Source: Sipunculus nudus (taxonomy: Eukaryota; Annelida; Sipuncula; Golfingiida; Sipunculidae). From it: a stretch of DNA of 64,000 nucleotides. Location: contig CM049315.1 of NCBI GenBank assembly GCA_026874595.1, positions 59,208,889 to 59,272,888 of the forward strand, written 5' to 3'. Position 1 is the stretch's first letter. Every line of letters starts with the position of its first letter. The position numbers and the translations under genes were made by a program. The notes beneath the pieces were generated by a model. It had not been told where the DNA came from and ran no database searches. It was given only the letters and a program-made list of their open reading frames with translations. Below, piece by piece: positions 58,227 to 64,000 of this stretch.

Positions 58227-59070
58227 GTAATGTCCTTCCGCCTTCTTCTCCACTTCCCCCGGGCCTGCTGTGTCTCCCCATGTTCCACGTCATGGGTATG
58301 TTTGGGGTCCTCCTTTCCCTGCGTGGTCAAGGATCTCCTGATATTACCAAGGTTTCTTCCAGAACCATTCTTGCAAGCAATACAAGATTTGAAGATTTTT
58401 TCATCATCATACCAAATTATAACCGTTGTAATATCCAGTAAATTATTTCTTAAAAAATACTACTAACATTGGTTCTTAGCTTGACGATGCATTTTATAAA
58501 AGTCACAGGCCTTCTACCGCCACATCTTGTACGTGACTGTGGTGCCACCTATCGTCAGTTTCTTCGTTAAGAGCCCGCTGGTGAACAGGTACGATATCAC
58601 CAGTTTAAAGATCGTGGGTTGTGGAGGTACACCCCTGAAGATGGAAACAGCTAAAGCCTTACTAACAAGATTTGCGCTCTTCGGTGTACCACAAGGTATT
58701 GGTGATGTTTTAACCTATTTTCAATCTTATCTGATTATTATACCCGTGTCACTGATTAATTCATTTTTGTAAAAATTAAATATGAATTTTATATTTATGT
58801 TTAATTGGTCTTACTTTAAATGTCTTTTTGAGGAACATGATAAGATTAAATTTTAAAGCCTTAGAATATGCCTGTGGTTTGGTATGAGGAAAAGATTTCT
58901 GACAGATCAGTGTTATATAAGGCAATTACATTTACGTGTATTTTACTTAGGGTACGAGATGACAGAGCAACAGGCCCTGGCGCTGGGTTTAAAGACGGAT
59001 CCGCCGTTACAGCACTTCCGGGAACTGAGATTCGGGTTGGGCTCCACCTTTTCCAAGACATATCTTCTTT
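58227..59070 (+). pseudogene. Acyl-CoA synthetase / 4CL-like (AMP-binding) fragment, frameshifted
   Basis: Three exon-like blocks. Block 1 (about 58,227-58,415) has LLCLPMFHVMGMFGVLL in one frame, then ILPRFLPEPFLQAIQDLK in another. Block 2 (about 58,505-58,695) has VVPPIVSFFVKSPLVNRYDI, then SLKIVGCGGTPL, ending VPQ before a GT. Block 3 (about 58,950-59,065), after TACTTAG, starts GYEMTE, a core AMP-binding motif, and then changes frame into a PGTEIRV-like stretch. Upstream and downstream parts are absent. At least two frameshifts indicate a relic, though sequencing error cannot be excluded. Confidence 0.7.
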
Positions 59071-59683
59071 AAGTGCCTTGCTTATTTGGGCGCTTGGGTT
59101 AATGGGAAAAAATTGTTTTCAGCACTACTTGTTTAACAGTATTGTTTTACACGGGCTGCTCTATAATATTATCATCGAGATATTAAGAGGATTCTAAGCA
59201 AAGGAGGGAATTCACAAATCGGAAACTAGCGCGACATATCCAGTTACTTGCTGGATATATAAAAATTCCCCAATTCTCTTTTGTCTAAATTACTTATACG
59301 TGCCCTGACCTGAGACTTGAATAATCAGTAAAGTTTATTGGAAAACTTAGGTTTACAAAATGTCATATTAACATATCTTTCTCCGTCCTATAACCGTTAT
59401 TCTTATTATATTTTTATATTTTTATGGGTGCCCTCAGCTAAAATTGATGTTCTGACTTTTAAAAAATCGGATCAATAGAAAGGATTTTAGCCAAAAAAAT
59501 GTATAAAATTGCATATCGTCCACTCCCTTTACTGAGAGTATAAACCGTCTGGCACACTCGGGATTGTTCAAAAATGGTATTTGCTCTGAGTCTCAACTAC
59601 CTGTATTCCTTTGAAAACACTAATCACAAAAAGGCCACATATTTAAAACAGTATTTTTTTCACCTCGAATCCCGGAGTCTGCG

Positions 59684-59685
<2 letters not shown>

Positions 59686-59732
<47 letters not shown>
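59686..59732. repeat. (TA)n microsatellite
   Basis: Pure TA run. Confidence 0.95.
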
Positions 59733-59736
<4 letters not shown>

Positions 59737-59788
59737 TGCAAATACCCAACAATAACAGAGTGGATGTTTTTATACCCATCATTATGTT

Positions 59789-59880
59789 GGGGGGGGGGGG
59801 GGGGCTCAGTCCCCCCCCCCCCCCAAAAAAAAAAAATATTGGGGGGGGGGCTCGGCCCCCGCGGCATCCCCCCCCCCCAC
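59789..59880. repeat. Alternating G and C homopolymers
   Basis: Runs of G, C, A, G and C around GGCTC motifs, typical of degraded ends of hAT-like repeats in this window. No partner end identified. Confidence 0.6.
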
Positions 59881-60447
59881 CCGGTTTCGCCGCCTATGAT
59901 TACATAACGTAAGTTTTATTGTAGAATGAAAGATGTGAAGGGGAAGAATTAGCAAATTTCTCGTTAAAAGGCCTCCTTAACCCCACCCCACCCCCCTTCA
60001 CCATTCATAATGAAGTGGCAGGGCTGAGACCTTTTGTTGTAAGCTTCTCCCTTGAGACATAACACAAACCGACATGTTGTTCACCCTGTTCGGTATCCCC
60101 GAAATTAAATAACCCAAACCCTAGCCCTAACATATAAGATTTTCTGGGAAGGTAAAATACAAACAAGTGTCTCAGTTTAATTCATATGTTTGGTACACAA
60201 GGGTTTATATCACCCTTATCCTAAAATAAACTCAATACAGTTTTCCATAAACAAATAAAAATGGGCTAGTTGAACCAACGCAATGAAATGTTGAACCAAC
60301 GCAATGAAAACTGCTGCAATTTACCTCAAAGCATTCGGCACAAACGCACATACAACGGAATACATACAAACAATTTAAGCTGCATCGACGCTCGTTATAA
60401 AACTGACCACAGACAATCTTGTCCAAATGAGGGCTTAAGCTAGCATG

Positions 60448-60626
60448 GTATACTAACGCGTGGCCACGCGATACTAACGCGTGGGAACGAGATAATTATC
60501 GCGTGGGAACGAGATACTATCGCGTGGGAACGAGATAATTATCGCGTGGGAACGAGATACTATCTCGTTGGAACGAGATAATTATCGCGTGGCCACAAGA
60601 TACTATCTCGTGGGAACGAGATAAAA
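60448..60626. repeat. About 21-bp tandem repeat, eight units
   Basis: Unit CGCGTGGGAACGAGATAATTAT with alternation of ATAATTAT and ATACTAT ends and some TCTCGT variants. Confidence 0.88.
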
Positions 60627-61089
60627 AATAATTGTGTGCATGTCCTATACGAGCCACCGTACAAGTAGGATGGCATGTAAGATGACAGAATCAGGCAAGG
60701 AACTTTTTTCAGCGGAAAGACAAACCTGTATTAATGTCTTTCCGATGGAAAGGTGGAAATTTCAAAGTATAACGACCCCTGAATGAATGCATTTCAAAGT
60801 TATATGAGAAATACTTACCTTTAATTTTCGTGACCAAAGCATGTCAAGAAGGATTTACTCGGTTAATGAACATGTTCCTGTATGAGGTAGGATACAACTA
60901 GTATATGGCTTCTGTAACCAATACGAAACATGAAGTATAAGATAAAGTTTTTAGAGACTTTACGAACAATTAACAATATTGTTAAGTGAGTGGGGTTCCT
61001 TGCTAGATCGCACATAATATTACCATATAAATTAAAAGAGCAGCATTTTATCTTTAATTAATAAAAAATAATCAATAATTAATACTAAA

Positions 61090-61300
61090 CTTTATTTATT
61101 TGACATGAAATGTAATAACAATTAATACGAGGCACTCTCCATGGCTCGGATGGTGGCGTTCGGTAGTCTGTGGAGATGGATGAACCCGGAGAACCCGGAG
61201 AAAACCATTGACCTTGGACGGACCACTACAATTCACTCTCATGGCAACGCCGGGGTTCTAACCCGGATCGCCAGCGTTTAACCAGTCGACTGTCTTTAAT
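61090..61300 (-). mobile_element. tRNA-derived SINE, outside the arms
   Basis: Same body as the two arm copies (GAGAGTGCCTCGTATTAAT on the minus strand); B-box degenerate (GGGTTAGAACCC). Confidence 0.72.
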
Positions 61301-64000
61301 TAATGACACTGCAAGTTGTAAAAACACATACATTCACAGACACCTGAAAAGAATTTTTTTGTACATGTGTTCATATTAATTTAGGCCTATGTAAAGGCTG
61401 ATTCATGTTCATACCTCATTGCAAGGGAGACACGTAACTGACATATATGTATAGGCAAAAGTATGAAGTCCACGTAAATGACCTTTTCCATGAACTGACT
61501 GACAGTAAGACCTTTAATTGATTCATTTAGTGTGAAAAGAATGCAATAAATTAGAAATCTCAAGAATAGGAGAAAAGGATTGCCTCATAGTACGGTAAAA
61601 TAAAACATAGCTTGTGATCATTACTAGTGACGTAACTTGCAACACTCAATCCCTCTATTTGTGTTTTCTATTTTTTTTCCGATTTCCCTACACTAACAAT
61701 CCACACAGACAATACGAAAGTAATCATAACCGTAAATAATTCAATTTTGGTGAAAAACTTAAAAGGGTTCAGAATATTTTCTGATACTAGCATCAAATAA
61801 GAGTATAATCCTCAAACCCATTCTTAAGGAATCCAATGTTTTTTATCTTGTCCATAGACTGGTCGTTCCACCAACATTTTTTTGTTTAATATTGGGGCTT
61901 TTTCTTTTGACAGCTTAATTCGTTAACAAGATATGCATGAAGAGAAGGGGTATGTAACCAGGGTCCAGGAATATTATGGCATCGAACTCCGAAGCCGAAT
62001 ATGTTTTAGTTCACACAAACTTTTTGGAGGGTCAGGCGTCACTTCAACCTTTTTAACGTTAATCTTTCTGACTGTTTGTATGTCTCTATCTCTCTCTCTC
62101 ATGTGTTTTTATAAATGCTCTATTACCTTGACAATATCTTATTATACTAAACTACACAGGTAGGGCATCTTGACCTCCCTTCCAGTCACCCTTACCGTGT
62201 TTGGCATTTCAACAGTTCATGGTTAACCTTGCTGGAATAATAAAGATAGGCCAGACAAACCTCAAAACCATAAACGAAATAAATTAAAACAAGATTTTAT
62301 CACCAATAATAACCAGTCAACACTATTCAATATCATATCGAATTAATACTAAAAAAGTCATATTTACCCTTAAAAGCCAGTTCACTGTAATATACTATCA
62401 TGTTCATTTATATAACTTCATTTTCAAACTTTTACCTGTAATATACTGGCATTTGATATATCTCAGTGTGACGCATGTAACTAACATATCTGATAAAGCG
62501 GTTAAGCCCTTCTAAACTTGAAGAGTGAGATAACATTGATCAATGTCCAGTTATGGTGCACCCCATAACCCAATGTCTGAAAGAGGATATACCTATGTCA
62601 ATCCTCTGCATAATCTCAGCGCGTTCCCGCAGGTTAATGAGCACTGTGATGTATATTGTACTTATATTTCATGGTTTTCGGTCAGCTGACGGAAATAACC
62701 AGGTCACTAGTATCCAGCATGTATATGTTACTGCGGAAACGTTTATCAACTGATTCCATCAGTTCTTAGTTCATGTCTCATTATTTCTATATTCTGATGT
62801 GAGAGTTGACCCCGGTATATATACTATTGTTGCATTACAAAAGATCCCAGAGTGGGTTTAATACATTATCCCATGCACGCTATTAGTTAATTTTGAACAA
62901 ATACAAATGTAATACAAATGTTTTCCAGCAAAGCCATCCAGGCACATAGTCTTTCTATCTACCCGTAGCGGATCCGTTGGCGGGAGGGGGGGGGGGGGGG
63001 TCCGGACCCCCTGGACCAGCCCCCCCCCCCTTTTTCGGACCTGGGGACAGTGCCATTTGTATCTGTTTATCGTACGAGGATTGCTTGATCAGATCCAGAA
63101 GCCCGATCTGGCCCATTCTGGACAATACCTAAACACGAAGAAGAAAGAATATTTTTGCAAAACAGATGAAAGCACTACATACATAACAAAGGAAATCTTA
63201 TCAAAATTGTATTATTTTATCTTCTTGAAAGAAATGAACGAGCGGCTGGAGCTCAAAACTGGTAAGATTTATTGAAAATCAAAATAAAAAGTTTTGATGC
63301 TGAGAATGTAATTGACGCGCGCGGTGCCTGAGAACCATGCATATTATTTATTATTGTTGGCCTTAAGAGTTTGTTTTCAGGGCAAGCGCCCATTTTATAC
63401 ACATGGATAAAATTTACAGACCTTTACAAATACTGAGTAAGGCAAATAAAAGAATAATAAAAGCTATGGTTCATAGGCACCGACTGCGTCAATTTTAACC
63501 CCCACATCAAAATTTTTATTTAAAATCATCTTCCAAGAAGATAAAATAATATGATTTTGATAAGAATTCCTTTATTATGTAGCGCTTTTCCCTGTTTAGC
63601 GAAGAAAATGCTGTTATTTTCTTGATTTTCCCTGATCACATAATATTTTTTCGAACCATACAAAACAGGTAAAAAAATAAAATATCGCCCGCCCGCACAG
63701 ATTTATGAAAAGAGTGCCTGAGAACCATACCTTTTATTTTAGCCTAACCCTTCTTGTACGGCTCTGTGTCAGATAAGACACAGTATACAAACCCCGGCTT
63801 AAAAGTCCGTGTATTAAACACGCTTTAAATTTAATAAAAACATTCATGCACATACCGCAACAGAGACATCAACACTCGTGCATATGGATTGCCTTCAATT
63901 ACAAAATGTATACCCTCCGCACCCTAGCATGAAATACAATAGGCCTATATATATTTGGCTATTTGCCTCCCTCAAATGTAACCTTAGCGTACTTAACCTA
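61301..64000. other. Intergenic, no gene recognised
   Basis: Contains a G/C homopolymer-flanked AGCGGATCC repeat end near 62,967-63,035, an imperfect inverted repeat (63,196-63,230 with 63,531-63,566), and a direct repeat TGCCTGAGAACCAT at about 63,325 and 63,717. No domain was recognised in the short open frames. Confidence 0.5.

Larger units (their letters stand above)
59071..60440. other. Intergenic, repeats only
   Basis: Apart from the TA tract and the homopolymer block I see nothing coding. Confidence 0.5.

Overview
The window is AT-rich, intron-rich animal DNA with canonical GT-AG introns, many (TA)n tracts, minisatellites, a tRNA-derived SINE and decayed gypsy-type LTR elements. A secreted MOXD1-type copper monooxygenase gene together with this repeat spectrum suggests a lophotrochozoan, most likely a mollusc. 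That placement is inference; no species is claimed.

The main structure is a very large inverted repeat. A left arm (about 622-25,585) and a right arm (about 26,425-54,032) are reverse-complement homologues around a single-copy spacer of about 0.84 kb. Each arm carries one copy of a DBH-like monooxygenase (MOXD1-type) gene, and the two copies point away from the centre. The right copy (+) has 12 exons from 26,030 to 50,479: signal peptide, DOMON domain, Cu2-monooxygenase N and C domains with all six expected copper ligands, and a last exon cut by an in-frame TAG. The left copy (-) has exons 2-12 (24,386 down to 3,297), all open with conserved splice sites, and a longer C-terminus. It has no exon 1. 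The only exon 1 and its TATA-like promoter region lie in the spacer and face right. Inversion of the spacer by recombination between the arms would connect exon 1 to the left copy instead. This is the most notable hypothesis in the window, and it is testable.

The arms also serve as a natural before/after comparison. Differences include a 3.3-kb element with 11-bp TIRs and a TATA target duplication (left only, intron 8), a solo LTR with an ATGT duplication (right only, intron 5), a 41-bp minisatellite with a 1.68-kb higher-order period (5.8 kb left, 1.85 kb right, intron 11), a 61-bp minisatellite (0.35 kb left, 1.4 kb right, intron 6), and a long-TIR block with a hairpin-bearing minisatellite (right only, intron 4). 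The exons differ by a few percent (9 of 147 bases in exon 2), so the arms are not simply an assembler copying one sequence.

Both outer arm ends carry the same truncated gag-protease remnant of a gypsy-like element. Beyond the right arm lies a second, unrelated gypsy-like element on the minus strand (54,040-58,123: LTR, primer-binding site, gag, protease, integrase; RT/RNase H absent and catalytic residues lost), then a frameshifted fragment of an acyl-CoA synthetase/4-coumarate-CoA-ligase-like gene (58,230-59,070). The rest, to 64,000, is repeat-rich intergenic DNA with another SINE copy, a 21-bp tandem repeat and homopolymer-flanked repeat ends. Positions 1-621 hold nothing recognisable.
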